DNA of 64,000 bases from Streptomyces sp. NBC_00536 (lineage in GTDB: Bacteria > Actinomycetota > Actinomycetes > Streptomycetales > Streptomycetaceae), in contig NZ_CP107821.1 of assembly GCF_036346295.1 (NCBI RefSeq), positions 62,001 through 126,000 of the forward strand. The letters run 5' to 3'. Under the pieces are notes generated by a model. The model was not told where the DNA came from. It did no database searches and worked only from the letters and a program-made list of their open reading frames with translations. Within the stretch, counting starts at the first letter, position 1. Every line of letters starts with the position of its first letter. Positions 1 through 8,415 of this stretch are shown piece by piece. The translations under genes were made by a program, and so were the position numbers.

Positions 1-2349
1 CCTCATGGGGTAGCCGTCCACCTGGAATGGGGTGCCGACGGGCAGGGTGGTGCCGTCTACGGCGGCGTGTGCGGCACGAACCCGGTCGTCGCGCCGTGTG
101 ACCCAGGTGCGGACGATGTCCGGGCCGAGTGCCGCAGCGGTGGAGTCGGCTGCGCCATTGACGGTTGCGACGGCCGCGGTCTCGGCGATGGTGGCGGCGG
201 CCCGCGGCCCCAGGTCGGTGAAGGTGGTCCGGACGAGCGCTACGAGATCGTCCACATCGTCTGCGGCAGTCTGCCCCTGCGCGAGCAGGGTGCTCAGGGC
301 GTCGAGGAAGCTGCGGGCCGTCTGCTCTGCTGCTGCTACGGCGTCGAGCACCAGAGCAACGATGGCCCCGGACGCCGGTGTCGGCGGCTCGGTGGCGCCG
401 AAGGCCGCAGCGGTGCGCTCGGCCGTCGTACGTGCGACTCCGGCCAGGGCCCTGGCCAGGGTGCTGTCGATCTCCTCCAGCCACCGATCCGTGCCGACGA
501 TACGGTCGACGTCGAGCGCCGCCGTGCCACCGCGGGTGTCGCTGGGGCCGTCGTCCTTCCAGAAGGGCGTGCCCTTGCGGGCCTTGGGGGAGCGCAGGCG
601 CGCGACGATGACGCCCTCCTGGCGGTCGAAGAGCGGTGCCAGTGCGGCGGCCACGGCCGCGTTCCCTCGGTCGAAGTCGGTATCGGTGACCTCGAAGGAC
701 GGGGCTTCGGCGGCGGGCCCCGGCAGAGCCTTTGCCTGGATGCCGAGAGCCTGCGCGACGGCGGCCGCGGCTTCTCCCGGCGGTTGCACTTCGGCCTGGC
801 GGGCAGCGGCGACAGCTGCGGTGGCCGCCGCAGGACCCTCGTTGACGGCGCTGCTGGCGCGAGCGGCATCCACAGCGGCGGCGGCGACGCCCGGTCCGGC
901 CGTCTGGCCAGCGTCGGCGCGGGCCTGCGCGACGGCGGCCGCGGCATCACCGGAGGCGTCGGGCGCCGGCGGCAGCGCGGCGTTCGGGTCGGCGGGTGCC
1001 TGGCCGGGCGGCAACTGGCCGGGACCGCCCGGGGCGCCGGGGCCCGCGATGCCCAGGGCCGCAGCGTCCTCAGGCCGGGCGGGGACAGGCGCCTTCTGCG
1101 GGGAAATCCACAGCGCGCGGGTATGGGCGTTGTCGAAGACCGGGAGACCGGCTCGTCTGCGGTACTCGTCGACGGTGATCAGGCCGGCGTTCCACTCCTC
1201 GCGGGCCTCGGCGCGGCGCTTGCGGCGGGGCAGTTCCAGCGCCTCGACCGTGCTGGTGTCGAAGCGGATGGACAGGTCGAGGCCGCCGAGGTCGCTGGCG
1301 AACGCATCGGAGATCAGCTTGAGGTGGGGGAGCTCGGTGTGGATCCAGAACCCGTACTCCTCCTGCTCGGCGTTGTCGAAGGTCCGGCCGGACGCGTTGC
1401 CGGTGACGGACTCGGGGACGCCGAACGCGCCCAGGATCTCGATCTTGGCGTTCTGCGCGGCGGCTTCGTAGGCCATCTCGCGAGGGCGGGCGGCCAGGTC
1501 GACGTAGTTCATGCCGCCGGGCCCGGAGCCGACGACGGAGACGTGGCCGGCGAACTCGGACCCGGGCAGGAACCGGGCCTCCAGCCGGTCCATCTCCTTG
1601 TCGCTGAGGGAGGAGGTGTCGACGGCGACGATGCCGCCGGGGCGCGCGTCATTTTTGATGAACGCCACGTTGTAGAGGCGGGAGAGGTGATCCAGCTCGA
1701 TGCTGATGCCCGCGGCCTCCAGCGGGGTGGTGCCGGAGAACGGGTCGGTCGGGTGCGGGTCGCGGATCCAACGGACGCGTTCGGGGTCGAGCTCGCGGAC
1801 CTCCCCGTGGAGGGTGGTGAACTCGAAGTGGGCGATGTACTCACCGCGCGGGTCCGGCACGGGGATGACGCGGTCCGGGGGCAGCAGGTCCAGCCTGGTG
1901 ATGGTGCCTCGGTTGGAGCGGGTGACCTCCACGAAGGCGCCCCGCTTGGACAGCAGGATCTGCGCCGAGAGCCTCTTGCGGAACTGCGGGCCGGTCTCGA
2001 CCGGGTTGGCGCGCCCGTTGAGCACGCGCAGCAGGGGGTTGTCCTCGATGACCTCCTCGAACTCGCCGTCCTCGGTCAGGCCGCGACCGACTTCCAGCGG
2101 CAGCCGGGAGGCGTGCTTGCCCATGGTGTCGATGGCCTTGTAGACCCAGACGACCCGCTCGTACCCCTCGGTGACGACACGGCCGATGTCCCAGCCGTCC
2201 GCGCGGCCTTCGGTGCTCCATATATTCGAGGTGCCCGCGTAGCTGGTGGAGGTGTAGCCGCCGGACCAGGTGATCTGCTTGGTCTCGATGTCCCGGCGGC
2301 CGGAGGTGACCAGCGAGCGGAGGGAGGGAAGCCAGCGACGCTTGGCCAT
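1..2349 (-). CDS. HK97-type portal protein fused to MuF-like head morphogenesis domain (3' end beyond window)
   Basis: The leftward frame from the ATG at 2349 stays open to the window edge, giving 783 residues without a stop. Residues 1 to about 410 read as an HK97-family portal: conserved blocks such as RLPLEVG, FVEVTRSNRG, SGTTPLEAAG, IEILGAFGVPES and TFDNAEQEEYGFW. Portals form the dodecameric DNA gate of the head. An Ala/Pro-rich linker of roughly 130 residues follows. The C-terminal part has the MuF head-morphogenesis look (IAETAAVATVNGAA, then a tryptophan, RRDDRVRAAH and a DGTTLPVG block). Portal and MuF are often separate genes; here they are one polypeptide. The upstream stop is one base before this ATG, so translation is probably coupled. 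The long opposite-strand ORF over the same DNA is a GC-rich shadow. The portal call is firm; the MuF call rests on remembered motif shape. Confidence 0.85.
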   Translation of the reverse strand, partial: MAKRRWLPSLRSLVTSGRRDIETKQITWSGGYTSTSYAGTSNIWSTEGRADGWDIGRVVTEGYERVVWVYKAIDTMGKHASRLPLEVGRGLTEDGEFEEVIEDNPLLRVLNGRANPVETGPQFRKRLSAQILLSKRGAFVEVTRSNRGTITRLDLLPPDRVIPVPDPRGEYIAHFEFTTLHGEVRELDPERVRWIRDPHPTDPFSGTTPLEAAGISIELDHLSRLYNVAFIKNDARPGGIVAVDTSSLSDKEMDRLEARFLPGSEFAGHVSVVGSGPGGMNYVDLAARPREMAYEAAAQNAKIEILGAFGVPESVTGNASGRTFDNAEQEEYGFWIHTELPHLKLISDAFASDLGGLDLSIRFDTSTVEALELPRRKRRAEAREEWNAGLITVDEYRRRAGLPVFDNAHTRALWISPQKAPVPARPEDAAALGIAGPGAPGGPGQLPPGQAPADPNAALPPAPDASGDAAAAVAQARADAGQTAGPGVAAAAVDAARASSAVNEGPAAATAAVAAARQAEVQPPGEAAAAVAQALGIQAKALPGPAAEAPSFEVTDTDFDRGNAAVAAALAPLFDRQEGVIVARLRSPKARKGTPFWKDDGPSDTRGGTAALDVDRIVGTDRWLEEIDSTLARALAGVARTTAERTAAAFGATEPPTPASGAIVALVLDAVAAAEQTARSFLDALSTLLAQGQTAADDVDDLVALVRTTFTDLGPRAAATIAETAAVATVNGAADSTAAALGPDIVRTWVTRRDDRVRAAHAAVDGTTLPVGTPFQVDGYPMR

Positions 2350-2350
2350 T

Positions 2351-2710
2351 TCACGCCTCCTCGCTGCTCAGGAACACGCCGATGGCGAGGAGCAGGAAGA
2401 AGAGCAGGGACCAGGGCGTGAGGTAGAAGGCGAGGCCGACGAAGATCCACAGGCCGATTGCCAGCGCGGCGTACCCGCCGATGAGGCGCACCGCCGGGTG
2501 CAGAGGCGGCGAGATGTAGAGGACTCCGCCCCCGCCGACAACGAGTACGAAGCCGGCCAGCGCGAGAGCGGCCAGCGGCGCGGCGCTGTACAGGGCCCCG
2601 AGCAGACCGACCGTACCGGTGCTGACCAGGAACAGGCCGATCAGGTCGCGGGCGATGCGACGCTTGGGCGCCCGGTGGCCGGGGGGCGGGAGCTGCGTTG
2701 GAGGGTTCAC
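2351..2710 (-). CDS. small multi-pass membrane protein upstream of portal
   Basis: 119 residues from a GTG start. After a basic N-terminus there are three to four hydrophobic segments (around residues 22-42, 45-65, 75-95 and 97-115), so an integral membrane protein is expected. It ends one base before the portal start and belongs to the leftward head operon that begins at 3388. I do not recognise the family. A holin or virion-membrane role is only a guess from position. Confidence 0.7.
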   Translation of the reverse strand: MNPPTQLPPPGHRAPKRRIARDLIGLFLVSTGTVGLLGALYSAAPLAALALAGFVLVVGGGGVLYISPPLHPAVRLIGGYAALAIGLWIFVGLAFYLTPWSLLFFLLLAIGVFLSSEEA

Positions 2711-2768
2711 GCGGCGGACCGTAGGGTCCGGGCCCGCTTGCGTCTCGGGCTGCCGAGCAATGCCTCGG

Positions 2769-2942
2769 TCAGTCGGTGTCGGGCACGATGATCGTCCAGA
2801 CCCGAAGCCAGGCCAGGGTTATGACGACCACAGCCACGACGGCGGCCAGTGCCCCGTCTTCGGTGACCAGGAGGGTGCCGACCCCGGAGACGGTGCCGAG
2901 GGCCAGCCCGACGATCAGGAGGGGCACGGACGGTCCCTTCAC
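2769..2942 (-). CDS. 57-residue two-helix membrane protein
   Basis: The GTG start overlaps the stop of the preceding gene as GTGA, which indicates translational coupling. The product has two hydrophobic stretches (about residues 5-25 and 31-50) separated by a short acidic turn (TEDG), then an acidic tail. It sits in the head operon between a zinc-motif protein and another membrane protein. Small tandem membrane proteins near virion genes can be holin or antiholin pairs, but nothing here proves it. Confidence 0.65.
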   Translation of the reverse strand: MKGPSVPLLIVGLALGTVSGVGTLLVTEDGALAAVVAVVVITLAWLRVWTIIVPDTD

Positions 2943-3388
2943 CGGGCGGGCCGGGAGACGCCGGAGACGTAGGCGCTGATTCCGCGCCGCTGCATCCGTC
3001 CGCCGGGGATGACGCGGGCGTTCGACGGCATCTCGGGGATCTTGCGCTTTGCCCGCTGGCTCTGGTCTCCGCCGATCAGGTGGCGGTTGTCGAGCTGCGC
3101 CTCGCAGTCGACGTCCGCGACGTCCTCGAAGGGCCGCCGGCAGTTGCGGCAGTAGACCTCTAGCGCGTCGATCCGGGTGCCTTCGACGGTTGTGAAAGAG
3201 CCGCGGAAGTCTGCGAGCTTCGCGATCCGTTCCTCCACCTTGATCTCCGCAGCCACGATCCAGACGTGGGCGAGCGACAGTTCGGGCTCCTCGTCCACGG
3301 TGGTGGGCGGGGTGGCGTCCAGCGGTTCGGCGAACAGGTCGGCAAACGTCTCGAAGGAGAGCTGGTCGCTGACTACAGAGGTCGACAC
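2939..3388 (-). CDS. hypothetical zinc-motif protein, first gene of the leftward head operon
   Basis: 149 residues from a GTG start. The N-terminal third is acidic. A CRNC pair and a third cysteine in the middle (around residues 80-95) suggest a zinc knuckle, and the C-terminus is basic. It is the first gene after the GTAAC-N17-CGTC promoter element at 3456-3482, with a leader of about 60 bases. The order promoter, this gene, two membrane proteins, portal suggests a late structural operon. No function assigned. Confidence 0.7.
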   Translation of the reverse strand: MSTSVVSDQLSFETFADLFAEPLDATPPTTVDEEPELSLAHVWIVAAEIKVEERIAKLADFRGSFTTVEGTRIDALEVYCRNCRRPFEDVADVDCEAQLDNRHLIGGDQSQRAKRKIPEMPSNARVIPGGRMQRRGISAYVSGVSRPAR

Positions 3389-3455
3389 GTGATGAATCCT
3401 CCCGGCGGCGGTACCCCATGACGTGACCCTGCGTCAACGTCTGGCCGCCTATATG

Positions 3456-3482
3456 GACGGAGTCACGTGCCCAAGCGTTACA
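3456..3482 (-). promoter_or_regulatory. late-promoter-like element 1 (GTAAC-N17-CGTC)
   Basis: On the minus strand TGTAACGC is followed, 17 bases after AAC, by CGTC, with ACTC directly before the CGTC. The same layout occurs at 31108, 37829 and 44704, all facing left. The AAC and CGTC blocks resemble -35 and -10 elements used by ECF-type sigma factors. A start near 3449 would transcribe the operon beginning at 3388. Confidence 0.65.
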
Positions 3483-4689
3483 CCTTCAGTGAAGCCAGCT
3501 CTGGGTGGGCGGTGACTGCATCCCGCAGGAAGCTGCGCTTGGAGTAGAAGGTGCGCTGGTCTGCCAAGCCGTTCAGGGTTAGGTAGCCCAACAGCAAGCT
3601 GTCGATGCGCTCCATCTCCCTCATCACCCCCTCAGGGTCCTGGTCGACAATGCCGCGCGTCCGCCGATACTCCAGCTCGCATTGCGACAGCACCACGTGG
3701 GGTGCGCTCATGAGCGAGCAGTGGTCGAAGAAGATGCCGTACACGTGGCCCGTGGCCATCGACTCGCAGTGGACGTCGTAGCGGACACGCCGGAACGGGG
3801 GCATCGCCCGTACCTTCAGGCCGAGCTGTCCCCGCAGGTGTTCCTCGAAGCCGGATTGCGCGACGTCGAGGACCGGGGAGAGCTCCTCGCGGCGGGCGAA
3901 GGCGTCCTCGGTGTACCACTTGCGCTTGAGGACGTGGCCGCCGCTCACGGTTCGGACGAAGGAGGCGTAGCCCACTTCGGTCTCGGGGCCCATGACGTCG
4001 AACAGGTGGTTCTCGGTGAAGTTGGCCTGGAACTCATCTCGGAACTCTGGCCGGCAGCCGTCCAGGCCGCCCGTTCGCAAGGTCTTGAGCAGGTCCATGG
4101 AGGCTGCCCAGATGTCTGTTCCGGCCGTCAGGTTGTACTTGACTTCCAGCTCGGTGCCCGCGAAGTGGGTGCGGTAGTACCGCCTGTGGTTGTTGAGCTG
4201 GAGCACCGAGGCGTTGTGAGCTTCGAGTACAGGTTCCAGCCAGCGGAGATCTTCGACGGGGCCCGTCCCGACAGGGGAGGGTGTGGAGCGGACGAAGCAG
4301 GCGTCCTCGGGGAAGAAGTGGATCGGGGCGTACGCGTGATAGCCGCCCGGGGCTTCGGCCAGGTAGCAGAGCGGAACGAGGGCGGCTGTCACGGTCGTGC
4401 CGATCGTGGCGTGCAGGGCAGGACCAGCGATGCCGTGGAAGAAAAGGTCGGCGCCCGCGATCACGCGCGTCTGCGACAGCTTGTCGCCAGCGACGGTCAG
4501 CGCCTGGGCGGGACAGGCGCCGAGGTCATCCCATCGCACGATCACCGTGTTGCCCGGCACCGCGATCTCCTGAGGTTCGACTCTGACCAGGACGATCGGG
4601 TCATCGACGCGGCGGGGCGCGGTCTGATTGAGCAGGTGAACCCCTCCCAGGACGACCCAGGCGTTGCGTTCCGCGAAGCGCGCAGACAT
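3478..4689 (-). CDS. conserved hypothetical with CYTH-like ExExK motif
   Basis: 403 residues. AAGGAG lies nine bases before the ATG. The middle contains an E-x-E-x-K motif (TELEVKYNL, E180, E182, K184) followed by basic and acidic patches, which recalls CYTH triphosphate-tunnel phosphatases. The N-terminal 150 residues match nothing I recognise. A CYTH enzyme would act on nucleoside triphosphates or thiamine phosphates. Its convergent neighbour is a Nudix hydrolase and the cargo beyond is nucleotide-related, so a nucleotide-phosphate role is possible. Function unproven. Confidence 0.6.
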   Translation of the reverse strand: MSARFAERNAWVVLGGVHLLNQTAPRRVDDPIVLVRVEPQEIAVPGNTVIVRWDDLGACPAQALTVAGDKLSQTRVIAGADLFFHGIAGPALHATIGTTVTAALVPLCYLAEAPGGYHAYAPIHFFPEDACFVRSTPSPVGTGPVEDLRWLEPVLEAHNASVLQLNNHRRYYRTHFAGTELEVKYNLTAGTDIWAASMDLLKTLRTGGLDGCRPEFRDEFQANFTENHLFDVMGPETEVGYASFVRTVSGGHVLKRKWYTEDAFARREELSPVLDVAQSGFEEHLRGQLGLKVRAMPPFRRVRYDVHCESMATGHVYGIFFDHCSLMSAPHVVLSQCELEYRRTRGIVDQDPEGVMREMERIDSLLLGYLTLNGLADQRTFYSKRSFLRDAVTAHPELASLKV

Positions 4690-4780
4690 GGCAAATCTCC
4701 TTTCACGGTGCGAGTCGGCGAGGATGTGCTTCGTGCTGTCTCCGCGCCGCCGGAATCAGTTCGGGCATAGGGTGGGCGGA

Positions 4781-5311
4781 GTGATCCACGGTGAAACCGA
4801 AAAGACGATCTTGGACTCGGCAAGTGCCGATGTCCGGCTGGCAGCCCTGGAGTTCGATGGGGCGCGAGCATGGTGGGACCACGCGCGTCAGCTTCCTCTG
4901 GAGCCGCTGTCGGCCGATGTCTGGGTGACTGATCCGGCCTTCGAGCACGTGCTGCTGGTGAGGCACCGGTGGCGGGGCTGGGTGCCGCCGGGCGGCAAGG
5001 TCGAAGCTGGGGAAACCCCGCGTGCCGCGGCGGAGCGCGAACTGGGTGAGGAGACCGGTTTGCGGGCTGAGCTGTTGGAGGTGCCGGCGGCCGTGTCCGT
5101 TCGTTCCTACCGAGCCGACTGGTCGCCGACGCTGGGCCTGTCGTACGCCGCGATCGTACCGATGACCGTGCAGTTGGGCGGGGAGACCGGGCAGCCGCCG
5201 CAGTGGTTTGCCCTCGGTGAGGCCTGGAAGTCGGTCTTTCCGGAGGACCGCGAGCGCATCCGAACGCACGTGCGCCGGCTGGCGGCCGAGCGTGCTGTCG
5301 GGGCCCGCTGA
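4781..5311 (+). CDS. Nudix hydrolase
   Basis: 176 residues from GTG at 4781. A full Nudix box is visible (GGKVEAGETPRAAAERELGE, then ETGL), matching GX5EX7REUXEEXGU. The enzyme should hydrolyse a nucleoside diphosphate linked to another moiety with Mg2+. The N-terminal block before VLLVRHRWRGWVPPGG is typical of Streptomyces Nudix proteins, which supports this start. The same frame is open further upstream, so a longer form from 4724 is possible. It converges on the second Nudix gene at 5326. Confidence 0.85.
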   Translation: MIHGETEKTILDSASADVRLAALEFDGARAWWDHARQLPLEPLSADVWVTDPAFEHVLLVRHRWRGWVPPGGKVEAGETPRAAAERELGEETGLRAELLEVPAAVSVRSYRADWSPTLGLSYAAIVPMTVQLGGETGQPPQWFALGEAWKSVFPEDRERIRTHVRRLAAERAVGAR

Positions 5312-5325
5312 CCTGCGGAACACGG

Positions 5326-5859
5326 TCAGAGCACCGCCTCGATCTGGTGGAGGGTCTGGCTGGGCATCGTGATCAGTTGCAGGTCGTGGAGGAAGCGGAC
5401 CCAGACCGGTTCCAGGCCCGGCAGGGCAGAAAAATCGGTGTCGCTGATCTCTCCGGCAGCGTAGGCCGCGGTGCGCCGGGCGTACTGCTGAAGCTGGTCG
5501 GGGTGAACCCAGCGAGGCGTTCGCACCTCGCGGGCCGAGGGGCGGATGTGGCCGCTGGTCTGGGCCTCGAAGATCGTCCAGTGATGGCCGACCGCGCCGT
5601 CGGTCAGGCGGCGGCACCGATTGGCTCTCCAACTCTGCTGGAGAGGATGAAGGCGGGTCACGGTGAGCCCGACTTCCTCGGCGACTTCCGCGGCGGCGGC
5701 CTTCTCCGGACTCCCGTGGGAGTCGACGTGCCCGGCCACCGGCGCAAGACCGGCCGGCGCGGTGGCCCTCTCGAAGACGAGAAGGCCAGCCGTGCCGGAG
5801 ATCAGCACGCCAACGCTGGCGTGGTCGCACCGCGGGACGCTGGAGGCCGGTCTGATCAC
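5326..5859 (-). CDS. Nudix-family protein, last gene of the 7-deazaguanine operon
   Basis: 177 residues from a GTG that overlaps the methyltransferase stop as GTGA. The Nudix region is diverged: GHVDSHGSPEKAAAAEV followed by AEEVGL keeps the EE pair, but the usual REL reads AEV and the G-x-x-E-x-G-E block is weak. It may hydrolyse a different substrate or have reduced activity. Translational coupling at the end of the dpdA operon suggests it processes a nucleotide made or released by that pathway. An ORF extending further upstream exists but runs into the methyltransferase gene. Confidence 0.75.
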   Translation of the reverse strand: MIRPASSVPRCDHASVGVLISGTAGLLVFERATAPAGLAPVAGHVDSHGSPEKAAAAEVAEEVGLTVTRLHPLQQSWRANRCRRLTDGAVGHHWTIFEAQTSGHIRPSAREVRTPRWVHPDQLQQYARRTAAYAAGEISDTDFSALPGLEPVWVRFLHDLQLITMPSQTLHQIEAVL

Positions 5860-6698
5860 GGCCGAACCTTGGGGCGCTCGGCCACGACGACGAGCCAGCT
5901 GGTCACCGTTTGGGCGTCCGGGATGGTCTGGGCGTAGGCCTTGGCCAGCATCTCCATGCGCTGAGCGTGGGTGAAGTCGCCGTCGGGTCGGGCAAAGACG
6001 GGAATCGACAGCCACGCCATCTTCTCGGCGACCGTGCCGTGCTGGGCGACGACCTCGGCGTCGACCAAGTCCATCCCGGCGGAGGAGAGGTGCGCGGTGA
6101 CCGCCTCCAGCGGCAGCTTGGGAGCAGGCGGTCGGGTCGGGGGCGGGGCGTATCCGTAGTCGCGGGCGGCGACCTGGTGGATCAGCCGGTTCAGTGACGG
6201 CCCGGGGTGGGCGCTCTTCTCGTCATCGTGTTCAACACCGGCGAACCCCCCGCCGATGTTGAACACGAACCGGCCGCCTGGACGCAGCACCGTGTGGACG
6301 GCGGTGAAGACCCGCGGCACGTCGGTCTTCCAGATAGCGGAGTTGCACACCACGGCGTCGACCTCAGCGGTCGGTGCGTGGCGGTCCAGGTCTTCGGCTG
6401 CGGCGGTGACCCAGGTCAGGCGCGGGTCGTCCAGGGTGCGCCGGCCGACGCGCTGCATGGCGGCGGCGTTGTCCAGGGAGATGACCCGCGCTGTAGCAGG
6501 GGTGAGTTCGAGGATCGCCTTCGCAGTCGCTCCGGCTCCGCCGCACAGGTCGAGGACCAGACGGCTGTCCCCGAGGCGGGCACGACGGCCCAGGTCGCGG
6601 CTGGTGGTGCCGTACATCGGGAACGCGCGTGTGAACGCCTCGTACGCCTCAGCTGTCGTGTCCTCGTCCCAGCCGAGGACGGCGTCATGGGGTGCCAT
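5856..6698 (-). CDS. class I SAM-dependent methyltransferase
   Basis: 280 residues. The ATG at 6698 is preceded by GAGG and starts MAPHDAVLGWDEDTT; a longer frame to 6839 has no conserved look. The SAM-binding motif VLDLCGGAGATA lies near residue 50, with an acidic second strand (VISLDNA) and a DAVVCNSAIWKT stretch where motif IV would be. Overall it resembles small-molecule or biosynthetic methyltransferases rather than DNA methylases with NPPY. Inside the queD-queE-folE-dpdA operon it may methylate the modified base or a precursor. Confidence 0.8.
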   Translation of the reverse strand: MAPHDAVLGWDEDTTAEAYEAFTRAFPMYGTTSRDLGRRARLGDSRLVLDLCGGAGATAKAILELTPATARVISLDNAAAMQRVGRRTLDDPRLTWVTAAAEDLDRHAPTAEVDAVVCNSAIWKTDVPRVFTAVHTVLRPGGRFVFNIGGGFAGVEHDDEKSAHPGPSLNRLIHQVAARDYGYAPPPTRPPAPKLPLEAVTAHLSSAGMDLVDAEVVAQHGTVAEKMAWLSIPVFARPDGDFTHAQRMEMLAKAYAQTIPDAQTVTSWLVVVAERPKVRP

Positions 6699-6753
6699 TT
6701 GGGTGCCTCGCTTCGCGGAAGGGAGACCCCGGTCCGGGCCGGAGCGGGGGTGG

Positions 6754-7677
6754 TCAGAACAGGGACGCCTGGACGGCGGTACCCGGGGACGTGAACGGGC
6801 CGAGGACGATCCGCCGGCCTTTGAGGGCGCCGAGGTCAAGCAGGTAGCCCGTCTCGTCGTCGTTCTCCAGGACGGCGAGGACCTGGGTGCCGATGCATGA
6901 GCGGGGGGTGAAACCGTGTTCCCCTTCCCGGAGGTCGTGCGGGTACAGGACGCGTTCGGTGTCCGGAGTGCGCAGCTGGTTGCCCTCCTCGGGCGGCGTC
7001 CACTCCTCCAGTACGGCGGGGACGTTCATGTCGGCCAGGTCCGCGGCAGCTCGGGCGACAGCGTGGTCGTGGCTGGTCCGGGCAGCGGTGAGGGTGCGGA
7101 GGTCGGCCAAGGCCCGGAGTTTGGCCGCCGAGCGCACGGTCTGCGCCAGGTCCAATCGGCGGGTAAGGGCGTCTTCGAGGTGCCGTACGGCCTGGCCGTC
7201 AGGGCTCTTGGCGAGGTAGGTGGCGAAGAGGGCCCCCTGCTCGTCGAGGCGGGAACGCCGGCGCGGCTCCGCCGCCGTGCCGACCTTGGTGGTGCCGTCC
7301 GCGAAGGTGGCCAGGTACAGCCAGTGCGGCTGCGCCATGTACGCGATGAGGGTGTCGGGGGCGTGGCCGCCCTGGTGGAACTGGTGGGCGAAGCGGAACT
7401 CGTCCCTGCTCGCGCACGCGAAGCACTGGCTGTTGTGATCGGTGGTCGTACGCTCAGGGCAGGCGACGGCTTCGACGTTGACGGTGTCGGTGAAGGCGTA
7501 GCGGCCGGTGCACCACCGGCCGCTACGGCCCAGCCGGTAGCCGAGACGCTGGTTCATGACCTCGGCGTAGACCAGTGGCCCGCCAGGAAGCGGGGCGAGC
7601 AGGAGCTGGGGCTTACCGCTCGCCCAGGTGACGCCGTGGCACACGTACTCGCCATCGGTCGGTCGGGTCACTGGCAT
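6754..7677 (-). CDS. DUF2797-family protein
   Basis: 307 residues. The central block HWLYLATFADGTTKVGTA with downstream arginines resembles the GIY-YIG-like core of DUF2797 proteins of actinobacteria. The N-terminal third has cysteine pairs (YVCHG, WCTG, ACPE, CFAC) that could bind zinc. The family has no established reaction. Its place between the kinase-like and methyltransferase genes makes a role in DNA or nucleotide modification conceivable. The gap to the next gene is 55 bases. Confidence 0.7.
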   Translation of the reverse strand: MPVTRPTDGEYVCHGVTWASGKPQLLLAPLPGGPLVYAEVMNQRLGYRLGRSGRWCTGRYAFTDTVNVEAVACPERTTTDHNSQCFACASRDEFRFAHQFHQGGHAPDTLIAYMAQPHWLYLATFADGTTKVGTAAEPRRRSRLDEQGALFATYLAKSPDGQAVRHLEDALTRRLDLAQTVRSAAKLRALADLRTLTAARTSHDHAVARAAADLADMNVPAVLEEWTPPEEGNQLRTPDTERVLYPHDLREGEHGFTPRSCIGTQVLAVLENDDETGYLLDLGALKGRRIVLGPFTSPGTAVQASLF

Positions 7678-7703
7678 GGTGCGTTCCTCGCGGTGGGGGG
7701 CGG

Positions 7704-8402
7704 TCAGACGGTCAGGTGGAGGAGGTCAGACAGGGCCCCGGCCGCGGTCTTGAAGACCGCTTCCTCGTCCATGTCGGTGACGTCGATCGGTAGCCAGCCG
7801 CCACGATGCTGTTGCTCGCGCAGCTGGGCCAGGACGGTGTCCTGGTAGCGGATGAAGTCCTTGTCGCCGCCGCCGGAGTGGCCGGCCTCCAGAGAGGTGA
7901 ACGAGCCTCTGCGGGCAAGGGCTTCGCGGGCCCCGATCTTCAGGAAGAACACGACGTCGGGCTCGGTGAGGTGCCCGAAGACCTGTTCGGCCAACTGGCT
8001 GCTGACAGCCGGGTTGACGGCGTACCGGGCGAGGATCTTGTGGTGGCTGTTGTCGAGGACGACGTGCGTTCCCGTGGCGAGCGCGGGCTGGATCACCAGC
8101 TTGTCCTGGAGGGAGTACCAGGCAGCGAGCGCCAGCAGCCAGTAGTGGTCACCGCAGGCCTTGGCGACGCGGGCGTCCCGCCGGTACACCAGGGCGTTGA
8201 GACGGTCGACGTAGGCAGACAGTTCGTCGTCCATGGGAACGGTGGTGCTGTGCTTGCCGACGAGGATCGCCGGGTGTCCGGCATCGTTCAGGGCCTTGTG
8301 CAGGCGGGTGGCAAGGGTGGACTTGCCGGCGCCGTCGCCCCCGACGAAGGCGATCTCCCGACCCCGCACGGGATAGGCCCCGTGTTGTGCTGCGACCGTC
8401 AT
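7704..8402 (-). CDS. thymidylate-kinase-like P-loop protein
   Basis: 232 residues with a P-loop GGDGAGKST at about residues 21-29, in the position used by thymidylate kinases. The usual DRY-type motif after the central strand is replaced by DNSHHKILARY, so the substrate is probably not plain dTMP. A late arginine-rich lid (EALARRGSF) is present. The ATG at 8402 is chosen because the protein homology begins there. The gene lies 13 bases after the phosphorylase-like gene. A kinase for an unusual nucleotide in the 7-deazaguanine pathway is the natural inference. Confidence 0.65.
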   Translation of the reverse strand: MTVAAQHGAYPVRGREIAFVGGDGAGKSTLATRLHKALNDAGHPAILVGKHSTTVPMDDELSAYVDRLNALVYRRDARVAKACGDHYWLLALAAWYSLQDKLVIQPALATGTHVVLDNSHHKILARYAVNPAVSSQLAEQVFGHLTEPDVVFFLKIGAREALARRGSFTSLEAGHSGGGDKDFIRYQDTVLAQLREQQHRGGWLPIDVTDMDEEAVFKTAAGALSDLLHLTV

Positions 8403-8415
8403 GGCCGGTTCCTCC

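Noticed and set aside
67..2421. 784-codon rightward open frame across the portal region
   Set aside because: Gly/Arg/Ala-rich shadow of the portal-MuF gene on the opposite strand; no domain-like text.
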